A stretch of 51,169 nt of DNA from assembly GCA_021298315.1 (NCBI GenBank), contig JAJTFC010000036.1:1-51169 (forward strand), read 5' to 3'. Of the stretch, positions 16,770 to 26,153 are shown piece after piece (within the stretch, counting starts at the first letter, position 1; each line of letters begins with the position of its first letter). Under the pieces are notes generated by a model that did no database searches, was not told the DNA's origin, and saw only the letters and a list, made by a program, of their open reading frames with translations. The translations under genes were made by a program, and so were the position numbers. Source of the stretch: Planctomycetaceae bacterium. Lineage in GTDB: Bacteria; Planctomycetota; Planctomycetia; Pirellulales; Pirellulaceae.

Positions 16770-19700
16770 ATGACAACCACTTCAAGCTTAAGCGTCCAAA
16801 GTGTTGAAAAGGTACTGCCACCGGAGTTTTATCTAGGTGCATTATCGATCGACGATCATCGCCTCGAACAGGCCGCCATCGAATTGGCCAAAGCCTTGCA
16901 AAAAAGGGCTTCGGAGTTGCAGACACCTGCCGAGAGACGCCAGCAGGCTGAATTGGATCGGATGCTTGAGCACCCTGAGGACAAGGCGACCCTGACGCAG
17001 ATCACCGACCAGAGCTTTCGAAGCAATTCACCCGGTCGGGTGGTCGACCAAATGGTTCATATTCTCGATGTGCAGGGAGTCCCCCGATTCTTCAGCATGT
17101 TCGATCAAGCGCTTTTGAAGGGCTTTCAGTCCTTCGGTGAATATCTTCCAGGTGTAGCCGTACCTCTGGTCAAGGAGAAGATGCGCAAAGAGACCGCCAA
17201 TGTTATCTTGCCCGCCGAAGAAGAGAAACTTCGAGGACACCTCTCGGAACGCACTCACGAAGGGGTTCGGATGAATGTGAATTTCCTCGGAGAGGCGATA
17301 TTAGGGGAGCAAGAGTGCCGCAAACGATTAGACCGGTATCTGTCGGCCCTTCAGATGCCGGAGATCGAGTGTGTTTCGATCAAGATCTCGACGCTCTATT
17401 CACAAATCTCCGCCTTGGCTCGCGAGCATACGATTCGAATGGTTTCGGATCGCTTGGAGTTGCTTTACCGCGCGGCGGCCAAGGAGAAGTTCGTTCGCCC
17501 TGACAAGACCGAGGTTCCCAAGTTCGTGTATTTGGATATGGAGGAGTATCGCGATCTGAGTCTAACGGCAGAGATCTTCATGCGGACTTTGGATCGACCG
17601 GGAATGGAAAAGGTTCGTGCTGGGATAGCTCTCCAGGCCTATGTACCCGACTCGGCACGTGTGCAAGAGTCTCTGACACATTGGGCTCAGAAACGCCTTG
17701 AGCGAGGAGGACGCAGCGTGACGATCCGGATTGTCAAAGGCGCCAATATGGAAATGGAACGCGTTGAGGCCTCGCTTCGGGGATGGCCGCAAGCACCTTA
17801 TCGGTCGAAATTAGAAACCGACGCAAACTACAAGAGAATGCTCAAGTTCGGTATGGATTCGAAGCACCTGGAGGCAGTCCAACTCGGGATCGCTTCTCAC
17901 AATCTATTCGATCTTGCCTACGCAATGGTTTTGGCCGTTGCCACCAGGTCGCTGGATCGAGTGCAGTTCGAAATGCTCGAGGGGATGGCCAATCACCAGC
18001 GCCGAGCTATTTTGGAGTTATCCCAGCGGCTCTTGCTCTATGCCCCTGCTTGTTATCGCGAGGAGTTTATCAATGCGATTGGGTATCTGATAAGGCGTTT
18101 GGACGAGAACACCGGTCCGGATAATTTCCTCAGGCACGCCTTTAAGATCCAAGTTGGCAGTTCGACTTGGCAAAGGCTGGAAAACGGGTTTATCGAATCG
18201 ATCCGAAAGATAGATCAAGTTCCGTGCGATCCAAGGCGAACTCAGGATCGCAACACACCTCCTACCCAGCCGCCAGTGCCAGCAAGCTGGAAGCATTTTG
18301 CCAACGAGCCCGATACCGATTTTTCACTGCCCCAAAATGCAACTTGGGCGCAGCGGATTGTTAAAGACTGGATGCCTCGTTGTGATTCGCAGGCGATATC
18401 GATTCCGGTATCTGTCGGGAAAGGTCTGCAGCAAGGCCAAGGTAGTTTGGTCGAATCGATCGATCCGTCCAGGCCAGGAGTCATTGCTGCAAGGTACCAA
18501 CAAGCCGACGAGTCGCAACTGAAGTCTGCCCTGGAGTGTCTCAAAGGCGATCCTGCAGATTGGGGGGCAATGGATCCAACTTCTCGCTATGAGATTCTCC
18601 GCAAGGCGGCCCATGAGATTCGTATCGCCCGAGGTGACTTGATCGGCGCAGCGATTTTGGATGCTGGAAAGACGATATCTGAGAGCGACCCTGAGGTCAG
18701 TGAGGCGATTGACTTTGTCGAGTTTTATTCTCGATGCGCACTGGATCTTCAGAATCAAAGGGGCAAAGGGGTCGGTCCTGCAGGGCCAGTGGTGGTCATC
18801 AGCCCCTGGAATTTCCCTATCGCTATTCCATGCGGAGGAATCGCCGCAGCCTTGGCCGCAGGAAATACGGTTCTGCTCAAGCCTGCCTCCGATACGGTTT
18901 TGCCCGCATACCTTTTGTGTCAGTGTTTTTGGAGGGCAGGGGTTCCGCCCGAGGCGTTGCAATTTGCACCCTCAAGTGGCAATGCCATCAGTAAGATCCT
19001 CCTGAGCGATCCATCGATCGCTAGAGTGATCCTCACTGGAGGAACCGATACGGCGTTGAAGATTCTAGATACCAATCCGCGATTGCCGCTGCTTGCAGAG
19101 ACCGGTGGGAAGAATGCGACGATCATCAGCGGTCTTTCCGACCGCGATCTGGCGATTAAAAATCTTCTCCATAGCGCCTTTTCGCACGGTGGACAAAAAT
19201 GTTCTGCCACAAGTTTAGCGTTATTGGATCGAGAGATTTTCACAAGTCAGGAATTCAAAGATCAGTTCACCGATGCGGTCATGAGTCTTCGCGTCGGCTC
19301 GGCTTGGGATCTGTCGTCGAAGATCGGACCATTGATTCGGCCACCCTCGGGGGATCTGCTCAGAGGGCTTAAAGAACTCGAACGTGGAGAGAAGTGGTTG
19401 GTCATGCCCGCCCAAGTTGGCGAGAATCCATGCTTGTATTCTCCCGGCGTGAAATGGAACGTTCAGCCAGGAAGTTTCACCCACTGCACGGAATTGTTCG
19501 GACCGGTTTTGGGGGTAATGGGATTCGATAGGCTCGAGGAAGCCATCAAAATCGTCAACGCGACCGGATATGGATTGACCAGCGGGCTTGAATCGCTCGA
19601 TGACCGTGAACAGCAAGTCTGGAAGAGCAAGATTCGCGCAGGGAACCTGTATATCAATCGGTCCACCACGGGTGCGATTGTTCTTAGGCAACCTTTTGGT

Positions 19701-20384
19701 GGATTAGGAAAAAGTGCCTTTGGGCCTGGGACGAAAGCAGGTGGCCCGAATTACGTCACGATTCTGCACCGCTGGGAGACTTCTGTGCAACCGCAGAACT
19801 TCGACGCAAACCCCAAGCTTCAAAACCCAATGCTGCAAAAGTTTTGGGCCAAATTCGATGGGATTGCCAAGGAGTTGCTGGCTGTTGATTCCTCGGTCGG
19901 ATCGGACTTGAGCAAGTTGCGTCAAGCCTTGGTCAATTACGATCGCTTTGCAGTCGAAGAGATCCTTCAGCAGCATGACCATTTGCGATTGGTTGGGCAA
20001 GACAATCACCGCAGGTACTTGCCCGTAAGTCCCATGCACATCCGTGTTGTAGCAAGCGATAGCGTCTGGAGAATTTTCGCAAGGTGTGCTGCAACCGTTG
20101 CAGCTGGCGGAACGGCAATCATCAGTTGCGATCCTTCGATGGATGATCGCAAAATCGAGGCAATCGAACGTGCTACTCTGACTTGGGCTGGCAAGATCGA
20201 GTGGGTTGAGCAAACCGATGAGCAACTTTGCCAGGATATGCTCGCAGGTCACGTCCAGAGGGTGCGCTACGATGGAGTCGAAAAAGTTCCAGAAAGCGTC
20301 CGCCGCCTGGCACCCAAGCACTACGTTTTTCTCGCCGATAGTTCGGCATCTTTAGATACCTTGGCAATGTCCATCGATCGATAG
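16770..20384 (+). CDS. putA: Bifunctional proline dehydrogenase / P5C dehydrogenase, type B
   Basis: This 1204-residue PutA oxidises proline to glutamate in two steps. The N-terminal half is the FAD proline dehydrogenase barrel (VSIKISTLYSQI, VTIRIVKGANMEME, KLETDANYKRM, near residues 200-360). The second half is the NAD-dependent P5C/aldehyde dehydrogenase: VVVISPWNFPIAIP, the general base in LLAETGGKNATI (Glu777) and the catalytic cysteine in HGGQKCSATS (Cys811). There is no ribbon-helix-helix domain at the N-terminus, so it should not repress its own gene. About 190 residues follow the core and resemble the ALDH-superfamily-like C-terminal domain, which fits type B PutA. It stands alone as a transcription unit. 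Confidence 0.95.
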   Translation: MTTTSSLSVQSVEKVLPPEFYLGALSIDDHRLEQAAIELAKALQKRASELQTPAERRQQAELDRMLEHPEDKATLTQITDQSFRSNSPGRVVDQMVHILDVQGVPRFFSMFDQALLKGFQSFGEYLPGVAVPLVKEKMRKETANVILPAEEEKLRGHLSERTHEGVRMNVNFLGEAILGEQECRKRLDRYLSALQMPEIECVSIKISTLYSQISALAREHTIRMVSDRLELLYRAAAKEKFVRPDKTEVPKFVYLDMEEYRDLSLTAEIFMRTLDRPGMEKVRAGIALQAYVPDSARVQESLTHWAQKRLERGGRSVTIRIVKGANMEMERVEASLRGWPQAPYRSKLETDANYKRMLKFGMDSKHLEAVQLGIASHNLFDLAYAMVLAVATRSLDRVQFEMLEGMANHQRRAILELSQRLLLYAPACYREEFINAIGYLIRRLDENTGPDNFLRHAFKIQVGSSTWQRLENGFIESIRKIDQVPCDPRRTQDRNTPPTQPPVPASWKHFANEPDTDFSLPQNATWAQRIVKDWMPRCDSQAISIPVSVGKGLQQGQGSLVESIDPSRPGVIAARYQQADESQLKSALECLKGDPADWGAMDPTSRYEILRKAAHEIRIARGDLIGAAILDAGKTISESDPEVSEAIDFVEFYSRCALDLQNQRGKGVGPAGPVVVISPWNFPIAIPCGGIAAALAAGNTVLLKPASDTVLPAYLLCQCFWRAGVPPEALQFAPSSGNAISKILLSDPSIARVILTGGTDTALKILDTNPRLPLLAETGGKNATIISGLSDRDLAIKNLLHSAFSHGGQKCSATSLALLDREIFTSQEFKDQFTDAVMSLRVGSAWDLSSKIGPLIRPPSGDLLRGLKELERGEKWLVMPAQVGENPCLYSPGVKWNVQPGSFTHCTELFGPVLGVMGFDRLEEAIKIVNATGYGLTSGLESLDDREQQVWKSKIRAGNLYINRSTTGAIVLRQPFGGLGKSAFGPGTKAGGPNYVTILHRWETSVQPQNFDANPKLQNPMLQKFWAKFDGIAKELLAVDSSVGSDLSKLRQALVNYDRFAVEEILQQHDHLRLVGQDNHRRYLPVSPMHIRVVASDSVWRIFARCAATVAAGGTAIISCDPSMDDRKIEAIERATLTWAGKIEWVEQTDEQLCQDMLAGHVQRVRYDGVEKVPESVRRLAPKHYVFLADSSASLDTLAMSIDR

Positions 20385-20510
20385 GACATTCTCTGCCGAA
20401 GCGTTAGGCTAGGTTGCTAGAGGCATCTCGATTAAGCCGAGAGATAACCAGAAGAATGCTGCTTATAGTAAGTAGCTGTCGCTCTAGATCTCCTTTTTCT
20501 ATTTTGTGTC

Positions 20511-21662
20511 ATGCGATCCACACGCATTTGTTGCACAGTCGCCGCAGGCCTGGGTGTTTTACTCAACTCCTGGTGTTTGGCCCAATCACTTTCGACTGTT
20601 TCTGGAGATTTAAAGGATCGTCAAAAACAGTACGAGGTTCTTGCAAAGGAAGTCAATCAGTGGGAGGAGCAAAATAGGCTCTTGCGAAAGGCCGTTCGAC
20701 TCGTATCTCCTACTGTCGTTCACATCGAAGCGACCAAAGAAGAGCCGATTCAAGAGGTCTCTTTGGATACACGCTTGGAAAAAACCAAAGGCCGAACCAA
20801 AAGAATCGAGGAAGCCGGAGCTGGGGTAGTCATCGAGCATCAGGGACGCGACTACGTGCTGACGAATCGGCATGTGATACAGTCTGCGAAAATGGAAGAC
20901 ATCCGTGTCGAAACGTTTGATGCGGTGCCCTTGCAAATCGTCAAAATCACAGAGGATCCTTCGACGGATTTGGCCGTGATCGATGTTGGCAGAAGCGATC
21001 TTGCTGCATGCCGTTTAGGGGATAGTCGCACGCTTGAAGTCGGCGAACATGTGTTTGCTGTTGGCAGCCCCTTTGGACTCAACCACTCGGTGAGTCTTGG
21101 GATTGTCAGTGCCAAAGGGCGACGGAACCTCGAACTTGGAAACAAGTCGATCGTGTACCAGGATTTCATTCAAACCGATGCTGCGATCAATCCAGGAAAC
21201 AGTGGCGGACCGCTGATGAACCTGCGGGGAGAGGTCATTGGCATCAACACCGCCATCGCAAGCAACTCGGGGGTCAACGAGGGGATCGGTTTTGCGATTC
21301 CTATTCATTTAGCTTTTGCAGTAGCGACCCAACTGATCGAGCGGGGGGAGTTGCAGCGGTCCTACTTGGGGGTAAGTGTCGAACGCGCTTACAATGTGGA
21401 TTCCCAAGGAGGCTTGCAGAATCAAAAAGCCCGAGGGGCATTGGTCAAGGTCGTCAAACCCAATAGCCCAGCCGAAACCGCAGGGCTTCGATACGGCGAC
21501 ATCATCCTTACTTTCGATGGTGTCAGCGTCGAGAACGATGAGCATTTGGTCCAAATGGTCGGTCTTGCTCCTGCAGGCCACCCTGTCGAGCTCGAGGTGC
21601 TGCGGGAACGGACCAAGATGCGGCTGATGGCATCCTTGACACCGATCACCTTGTCCCGCTAG
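20511..21662 (+). CDS. HtrA/DegP-family exported serine protease, one PDZ domain
   Basis: The 383-residue protein has a signal-peptide-like N-terminus (CCTVAAGLGVLLNSWCLAQ) and a short coiled-coil-like stretch (residues 34-60). The trypsin-like domain shows the catalytic triad: His121 in LTNRHVI, Asp153 in PSTDLAVID and Ser231 in NPGNSGGPL. A single PDZ domain follows (YLGVSVE, then GALVKVVKPNSPAETAGLRYGDIIL). Such enzymes degrade or refold damaged envelope proteins. The presence of only one PDZ domain is like DegS. It follows putA by 126 bases, and no terminator is visible between them. Confidence 0.92.
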   Translation: MRSTRICCTVAAGLGVLLNSWCLAQSLSTVSGDLKDRQKQYEVLAKEVNQWEEQNRLLRKAVRLVSPTVVHIEATKEEPIQEVSLDTRLEKTKGRTKRIEEAGAGVVIEHQGRDYVLTNRHVIQSAKMEDIRVETFDAVPLQIVKITEDPSTDLAVIDVGRSDLAACRLGDSRTLEVGEHVFAVGSPFGLNHSVSLGIVSAKGRRNLELGNKSIVYQDFIQTDAAINPGNSGGPLMNLRGEVIGINTAIASNSGVNEGIGFAIPIHLAFAVATQLIERGELQRSYLGVSVERAYNVDSQGGLQNQKARGALVKVVKPNSPAETAGLRYGDIILTFDGVSVENDEHLVQMVGLAPAGHPVELEVLRERTKMRLMASLTPITLSR

Positions 21663-21776
21663 TCGAACCTCCCGCAAGGGAAGATACTCCCCCCTTGTTT
21701 CGGGCTGCAGGTAGTTTAGTCTAGCTTACAAGTCTTTGAGTTTTCGGAAAAATCGGAACTTTTGGGGCTTGAAAGT

Positions 21777-21805
21777 TTGACCGCGAGTCTAATTTGATCG
21801 ATAAT
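21777..21805 (+). promoter_or_regulatory. Sigma-70-type promoter for the DUF1559 gene
   Basis: TTGACC (21777-21782) and GATAAT (21800-21805) are separated by exactly 17 bases; each matches the consensus at five of six positions. Transcription would begin near 21812, about 54 bases before the start codon, giving a short leader containing the strong TAGGAGAA ribosome-binding site. This is the best sigma-70 promoter I saw in the window. Confidence 0.65.
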
Positions 21806-21865
21806 TTTTCCTATTGGGCTCTTAGCCATTTTCATTTTTATTCCGCTTGTTTTAGGAGAATTCTC

Positions 21866-23005
21866 ATGCGGAGCACAAAGCGTCAGGGCTTTACGCTCGT
21901 AGAGCTGCTTGTGGTGATCGCTATTATTGGGATCTTGGTTGGACTATTGCTACCGGCCGTTCAAGCGGCGCGCGAAGCAGCACGTCGAATGTCCTGTGGA
22001 AACAACATTCGACAACTTGCACTGGGGTGTTTGAATTACGAATCGGCTTACAAAAAACTGCCTGCGGGTGCCGCAGGGCCCTGTTCGTACAACCCCTGGA
22101 GTGTGCATGACGTGGACATGAATGTCGGGCGCATGCCGATCAATCGCTATTCGCTGTTTGTGGCCATCCTTCCGATGATGGAGCAATCGCAACTCTACAC
22201 GCAGATCCAGGAGCAGCGCCCGTTCTTCAGATCGACATGGGACATGCAAGGCAACTTCACTCCTTGGCGAACCCAGGTTGCGACCTTGCGCTGTCCTTCG
22301 GATCCTGGAAGGTTGAATCCAGATGCCAACTGGGATTACGATGGATCTGGCCGGGTCAATTATGCGGGTTGCTACGGCGACACGGTCGTCAATGTCAATC
22401 AGGCTTGGCACCCAGCGGCAAACCGGGGAGCGTTTCAAGGTCGATATGCACGTCGATTGTCGGAAATCACCGACGGCTTGGCTTTCACGATCCTGCTTGG
22501 CGAGATCGCGACAACTCCATCCCAAAATCTAGGAACGGGAGCAGGAAAGCTTCGCATTCAAGGATCGCGCTGGCAAGCTGCCGGCCAGGCCAATGTTCGG
22601 ACTCCTACGGGATGCAAGCGAGCTAAGTTAGGAGACCGTTACGATCCAGCGGTTGTCAATCAAGGGGATTTGTGGCACTCTCAAGGGATGCGTTGGCACG
22701 ATGGGGATTACAACCATGCCTCGGTGCAAACCATTCTTGGGCCAAATTCCGCATCATGCAACAACCAGCTATGGGACTGGGGCATTTCATCGGCTTCCAG
22801 TTACCACGGCTCCGGGGCGCACGTTGCGTTTGGAGACAACAATGTTCGCTTCATACCAAACTCCGTGGATGCCGGTGACGCAGGTCGTGATGCACCCGAA
22901 GGGATTGACGGTAACGGATCGAACCAACCGAGCCCTTATGGCGCTTGGGGTGCTATGGGAACCAAAGATGCTGGCGATCTTTGGGACGCATCGAGCATCG
23001 AGTAG
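21866..23005 (+). CDS. DUF1559 prepilin-like protein
   Basis: The start at 21866 is supported by AGGAG seven bases upstream and by the prepilin signature that follows at once ([19 protein letters not shown]); the upstream extension from 21794 is not credible. The N-methylation motif predicts cleavage before Phe by a type IV prepilin peptidase and assembly or anchoring through the hydrophobic helix. The rest is the DUF1559 fold typical of planctomycetes ([47 protein letters not shown]). DUF1559 proteins are found in many copies in planctomycete genomes and are thought to be pseudopilins. The gene has its own promoter and terminator, so it is probably a single-gene unit. Confidence 0.95.
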   Translation: MRSTKRQGFTLVELLVVIAIIGILVGLLLPAVQAAREAARRMSCGNNIRQLALGCLNYESAYKKLPAGAAGPCSYNPWSVHDVDMNVGRMPINRYSLFVAILPMMEQSQLYTQIQEQRPFFRSTWDMQGNFTPWRTQVATLRCPSDPGRLNPDANWDYDGSGRVNYAGCYGDTVVNVNQAWHPAANRGAFQGRYARRLSEITDGLAFTILLGEIATTPSQNLGTGAGKLRIQGSRWQAAGQANVRTPTGCKRAKLGDRYDPAVVNQGDLWHSQGMRWHDGDYNHASVQTILGPNSASCNNQLWDWGISSASSYHGSGAHVAFGDNNVRFIPNSVDAGDAGRDAPEGIDGNGSNQPSPYGAWGAMGTKDAGDLWDASSIE

Positions 23006-23037
23006 TTGCCAAATTCTTTAAATCATAGAAAATCTTT

Positions 23038-23074
23038 AAGGACGGTTGGAGCGATTCCAACCGTCCTTTTTTTT
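23038..23074 (+). terminator. Rho-independent terminator after the DUF1559 gene
   Basis: A perfect 13-bp stem (AAGGACGGTTGGA / TCCAACCGTCCTT) with a five-base loop is followed by an uninterrupted run of T to 23074. It begins 32 bases after the stop codon. This is a textbook intrinsic terminator on the plus strand. Confidence 0.93.
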
Positions 23075-23096
23075 GCGAACGATTGGCTTAGGGTGA

Positions 23097-23435
23097 ATGA
23101 TGGAAATCGACGTTTCGACTGCCAAACGATGGTTGGATGATTGCAAAAGCGATCAGGGGCAAGAGGTCTTTTTTCTCGATTGCAGAGAACCCAACGAGCA
23201 TCATGTTGCCAAGATACAAGGGGTCACGCTCGCACCGATGAGTCAATGGCCACCGAGCCAGGAAATCATCGAGTCGATGCAAGGCAAGCAAATCGTCGTA
23301 CTATGCCACCATGGTGGAAGATCTTTGCGTGTGACGAACTGGCTTCGTGCCAACGGCTTCCCCACGGCAGTTAGCATGTCCGGGGGCATCGACTCCTGGA
23401 GTTTGGAAATCGACCCGAGTGTGCCCCGATACTGA
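23097..23435 (+). CDS. Single-domain rhodanese
   Basis: This is a 112-residue single-domain sulfurtransferase of GlpE/PspE type. The active-site loop carries the cysteine in VVLCHHGGRS (Cys70), and the family motifs FFLDCREPNEH and SMSGGIDSWSLE are present. Rhodaneses pass sulfane sulfur from donors such as thiosulfate or cysteine persulfide to acceptors; the in vivo acceptor is unknown. There is no signal peptide, so it is cytoplasmic. It begins 22 bases after the T-run of the preceding terminator. Confidence 0.92.
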   Translation: MMEIDVSTAKRWLDDCKSDQGQEVFFLDCREPNEHHVAKIQGVTLAPMSQWPPSQEIIESMQGKQIVVLCHHGGRSLRVTNWLRANGFPTAVSMSGGIDSWSLEIDPSVPRY

Positions 23436-23522
23436 TCCCCCTTGAGCCTCATTCCCGACTCTGAACGATTCGCTTGTGCATCATGAACATGAAGTTCTCG
23501 TGAATTGATTACAAGGATGGGC

Positions 23523-23580
23523 TTGCTCAATTCTGGGCGTGAATCCAAACTAGGGCTTACGGTTGAGCAATCTTAGTTTG
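23523..23580 (+). promoter_or_regulatory. Candidate H-type pseudoknot in the alkaline phosphatase leader
   Basis: Two interlocking helices can form. Arm TTGCTCAA (23523-23530) pairs with TTGAGCAA (23563-23570). Arm CAAACTAGGG (23546-23555) pairs with TCTTAGTTTG (23571-23580) over 10 bp including two G-U pairs. The order A-B-A'-B', with no base between A' and B', is the classical H-type pseudoknot with coaxial stems. It ends 23 bases before the start codon, a position suited to translational control. Seen by eye; conservation is untested. Confidence 0.4.
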
Positions 23581-23603
23581 CGTGAAACGATAGCGATCCT
23601 TCG

Positions 23604-25286
23604 ATGAAGAAACAAAAAGCAAAGTATCTGGGTGCTGGCCTGCTGGTCTTTTCATGCGGTCAGGCCTGGGCGCAAGACAAACCCGACAACAAGCAAGAGG
23701 TTGCACGCCCCGCGCCCGAGGATGTCGTGATTCCGGAGGATTTGGACGCTCTGGCGGCCAAACAGCATATCGCAATCCAGTCGATGAAGTCACCCTGGGG
23801 GTATTGGGGGTATCGACCTGAGAGTTACAGCAGTTGGACAAACCACTCCAACCGGCTCATACCGATCTATGTTTTTGGCGGTAGCCTATCTCCCTACATC
23901 GATTCCAATAGCATCTATCGAGATGAAAAACGCTTGAAGGAATTGTATGGCCAAGTCCCGGTCAACACACTAAATCCCAATGCCTCCTACGCCGACCAGA
24001 CCGACGTGTATCGGATGCAACGAACAGCAATTGAAAGTGGTAAGAAAAAGTTTGTTTTCTTGGTAGTGTTTGATGGAATGGATTGGCAAACGACTTGGGC
24101 CGCTTCGATCTACCGCAATGGACAAGTCAGTTATCGAGAAGGACGTGGAAACGGGTTGCTCTTTCAAGATTACAACCGTTGTCCGACCGATTTCGGTAGC
24201 ATGGTGACCTCTGCGCTAGGCGAGGAGGTCGATACCGATGTCGATGCTCAGATCGACAAAAAGCAATCTTCAAAATTCGGCGGTTATGACCATCGTTTAG
24301 GAGGCAATGCTCCATGGGAACCGTTTACAGATCCGCAGTACCTTATTGGACGCAACCAGCAATCTTTGCATGTGGTGACCGATTCGTCTTCGTCAGCAAG
24401 TTCGATGACCGCAGGAGTCAAGATTCTCAATGGGGCGATCAACGTTAAACCTGATCGAACACAGGTCGAAACCATTGCTCAGTGGGCTCAGCGGGAAAAG
24501 GGATTCGCGGTAGGTACCGTAACGAGTGTTCCGATATGCCATGCCACCCCTGCGGCCGCTTATGCGGTCAATGTCAGTCGGGATGACTACCAAGATCTTT
24601 CGAGGGATATGCTGGGACTCGAGTCGATCTCCCACAAGACTAAGCCTTATCCAGGTTTGGATGTTGTGCTTGGTGCTGGTTATGGAGAGATTGCTAAATC
24701 CAATGCGGGCCAAGGGGAGAACTTCATCCCCGGCAATCGTTACTTGGCGGACATGGATCGCGATGCGGTGGACATCGACAAGGGTGGCCCGGATGCCAAG
24801 TATGTGGTGTGCCAACGAACACCTGGATTGTCAGGTCCTGAGGTACTCAGTCAGGCAGTTCGAAGAGCAGCAGACGGCAAACATCGATTGCTTGGTTTTT
24901 TTGGCTCGAAGAACGGACATCTTCCCTTTCAAACCGCCAATGGAGATTACCGACCCGTGGCGACGGTTAAGGGGATTGAGGAGTATTCACCAGAGGATCT
25001 TTCCGAGAACCCCAAACTCAGTGATTTAACCCAGGCGGCCATCGATGTCTTGGCCAGTCGCAGCGATCGTTTTTGGTTGATGGTCGAGTCTGGAGACGTC
25101 GATTGGGCCAATCATGCGAACGATATCGATAGCGCGATCGGTGCGGTATTTAGTGGCGAGCAAGCTGTTTCAGCGATTTTTCGCTGGATAGAAAAGCATG
25201 AAGCCTGGGACGATTCTTTGGTGATCGTCACGGCTGATCATGGACACTACTTCAATTTGCTCAAACCCGAAGCACTCATTCCTTAG
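23604..25286 (+). CDS. Exported alkaline phosphatase
   Basis: The 560-residue protein has a signal peptide (ending SCGQAWAQ near residue 24) and alkaline phosphatase motifs: FLVVFDGMDW (metal-binding Asp), the nucleophile region VTDSSSSASSMTAG (Ser261 after Asp260), a metal-ligand region MVESGDVDWANHAND, and VTADHGHYF near the C-terminus. It hydrolyses phosphate monoesters in the periplasm or outside the cell, releasing phosphate. The family sequence of E. coli PhoA is shorter (about 470 residues); the extra length is mainly N-terminal. It is transcribed away from the rhodanese gene with a 168-base leader that contains a candidate pseudoknot. I saw no obvious Pho box. Confidence 0.9.
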   Translation: MKKQKAKYLGAGLLVFSCGQAWAQDKPDNKQEVARPAPEDVVIPEDLDALAAKQHIAIQSMKSPWGYWGYRPESYSSWTNHSNRLIPIYVFGGSLSPYIDSNSIYRDEKRLKELYGQVPVNTLNPNASYADQTDVYRMQRTAIESGKKKFVFLVVFDGMDWQTTWAASIYRNGQVSYREGRGNGLLFQDYNRCPTDFGSMVTSALGEEVDTDVDAQIDKKQSSKFGGYDHRLGGNAPWEPFTDPQYLIGRNQQSLHVVTDSSSSASSMTAGVKILNGAINVKPDRTQVETIAQWAQREKGFAVGTVTSVPICHATPAAAYAVNVSRDDYQDLSRDMLGLESISHKTKPYPGLDVVLGAGYGEIAKSNAGQGENFIPGNRYLADMDRDAVDIDKGGPDAKYVVCQRTPGLSGPEVLSQAVRRAADGKHRLLGFFGSKNGHLPFQTANGDYRPVATVKGIEEYSPEDLSENPKLSDLTQAAIDVLASRSDRFWLMVESGDVDWANHANDIDSAIGAVFSGEQAVSAIFRWIEKHEAWDDSLVIVTADHGHYFNLLKPEALIP

Positions 25287-25306
25287 AATCTTAGCGATTG
25301 AGACTC

Positions 25307-26116
25307 TTAGCTATTGGATTGCTGGATGAATTGGCGTGCCCAGGTCACAGGCCAGAGCAGATCGGTGAAGACTTGTTGCAATCCTGAGAATCCCTCGAGT
25401 GCGAACGCATAACCTGTCGCAAAGACCAGCAAATTCATGGGCACCAGGAACAGCCAGAGGAATCGTTTGGGATAGGACAAGTTGGTTTCGTTAGGAACCG
25501 GGCTTGTGAGTTGGATATAGACGCTCAGTAGGTGGTAGGCGACACCGATACCAAGGATGAAGCTACGAAGGAAAGCGGGCAGAAAAACGATGCTTACGAT
25601 CCACAATAAGATCGATGCGGTCGGTAGGAAGTAGGGGCTGGTGCGTACAAGCCAATTATCATCGGCAAACCAAACCGTTGAACCTGGGGAGTCCATTTCC
25701 AATTTCTTTTGAATCCCAAGCTTGGTTTTTACCCACCGTAGGATTGTGGAAGTCGGTTGGAGGAGCACGAGCGAAAAAAGCGATTGAGTGATTCGACGCT
25801 CCCATCGAATTGCCGTTTTGAGGATTTTTGAAGAAACCCATTTGGAGCGAGTCAGTGCCAGCGTTGCAGCAAAGCCGATCCAGAACATGCTCGCATAGAT
25901 CGGATATTTCGTTGATCTTGCGAGCCAAAACAGCATCGTTGCAAAAATCAGTGGGCTAAGGGCTGCCAGGGTGTAGGCCGCTGGCCATTGCGCTAGTCGC
26001 ACGAGGCGATCCATTTGCTTGGCAATCACCGGAAAATCCCCCTTCAACCGCAGAAACTCTTGGCTCAACTCCGAACGGATCTTGGATTTTAACACCGCGA
26101 AGTTAAGCTTTACCAC
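25307..26116 (-). CDS. Multi-pass membrane protein, unknown function
   Basis: The body contains about six hydrophobic segments (WPAAYTLAALSPLIFATMLF, IYASMFWIGFAATLAL, SILLWIVSIVFLPAF, FLWLFLVPMNLLVFATGYAF and others). I do not recognise a family. The frame stays open upstream to 26311, but that part is simply the antisense of the dihydrolipoyl dehydrogenase N-terminus, so the start must lie at or below about 26116, where a GTG is available; an ATG further in begins MDRLVRLAQW. No good ribosome-binding site decides between them. The 3' end converges with the alkaline phosphatase gene, 20 bases away. Confidence 0.6.
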   Translation of the reverse strand: MVKLNFAVLKSKIRSELSQEFLRLKGDFPVIAKQMDRLVRLAQWPAAYTLAALSPLIFATMLFWLARSTKYPIYASMFWIGFAATLALTRSKWVSSKILKTAIRWERRITQSLFSLVLLQPTSTILRWVKTKLGIQKKLEMDSPGSTVWFADDNWLVRTSPYFLPTASILLWIVSIVFLPAFLRSFILGIGVAYHLLSVYIQLTSPVPNETNLSYPKRFLWLFLVPMNLLVFATGYAFALEGFSGLQQVFTDLLWPVTWARQFIQQSNS

Positions 26117-26153
26117 ATCAATTTCGTAAGGATTTTCCTCAGTGAGCTTAGCG

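Noticed and set aside
21794..21865. Upstream start for the DUF1559 protein
   Set aside because: The strong ribosome-binding site and the prepilin motif both point to the ATG at 21866; the extension covers the leader and part of the promoter.
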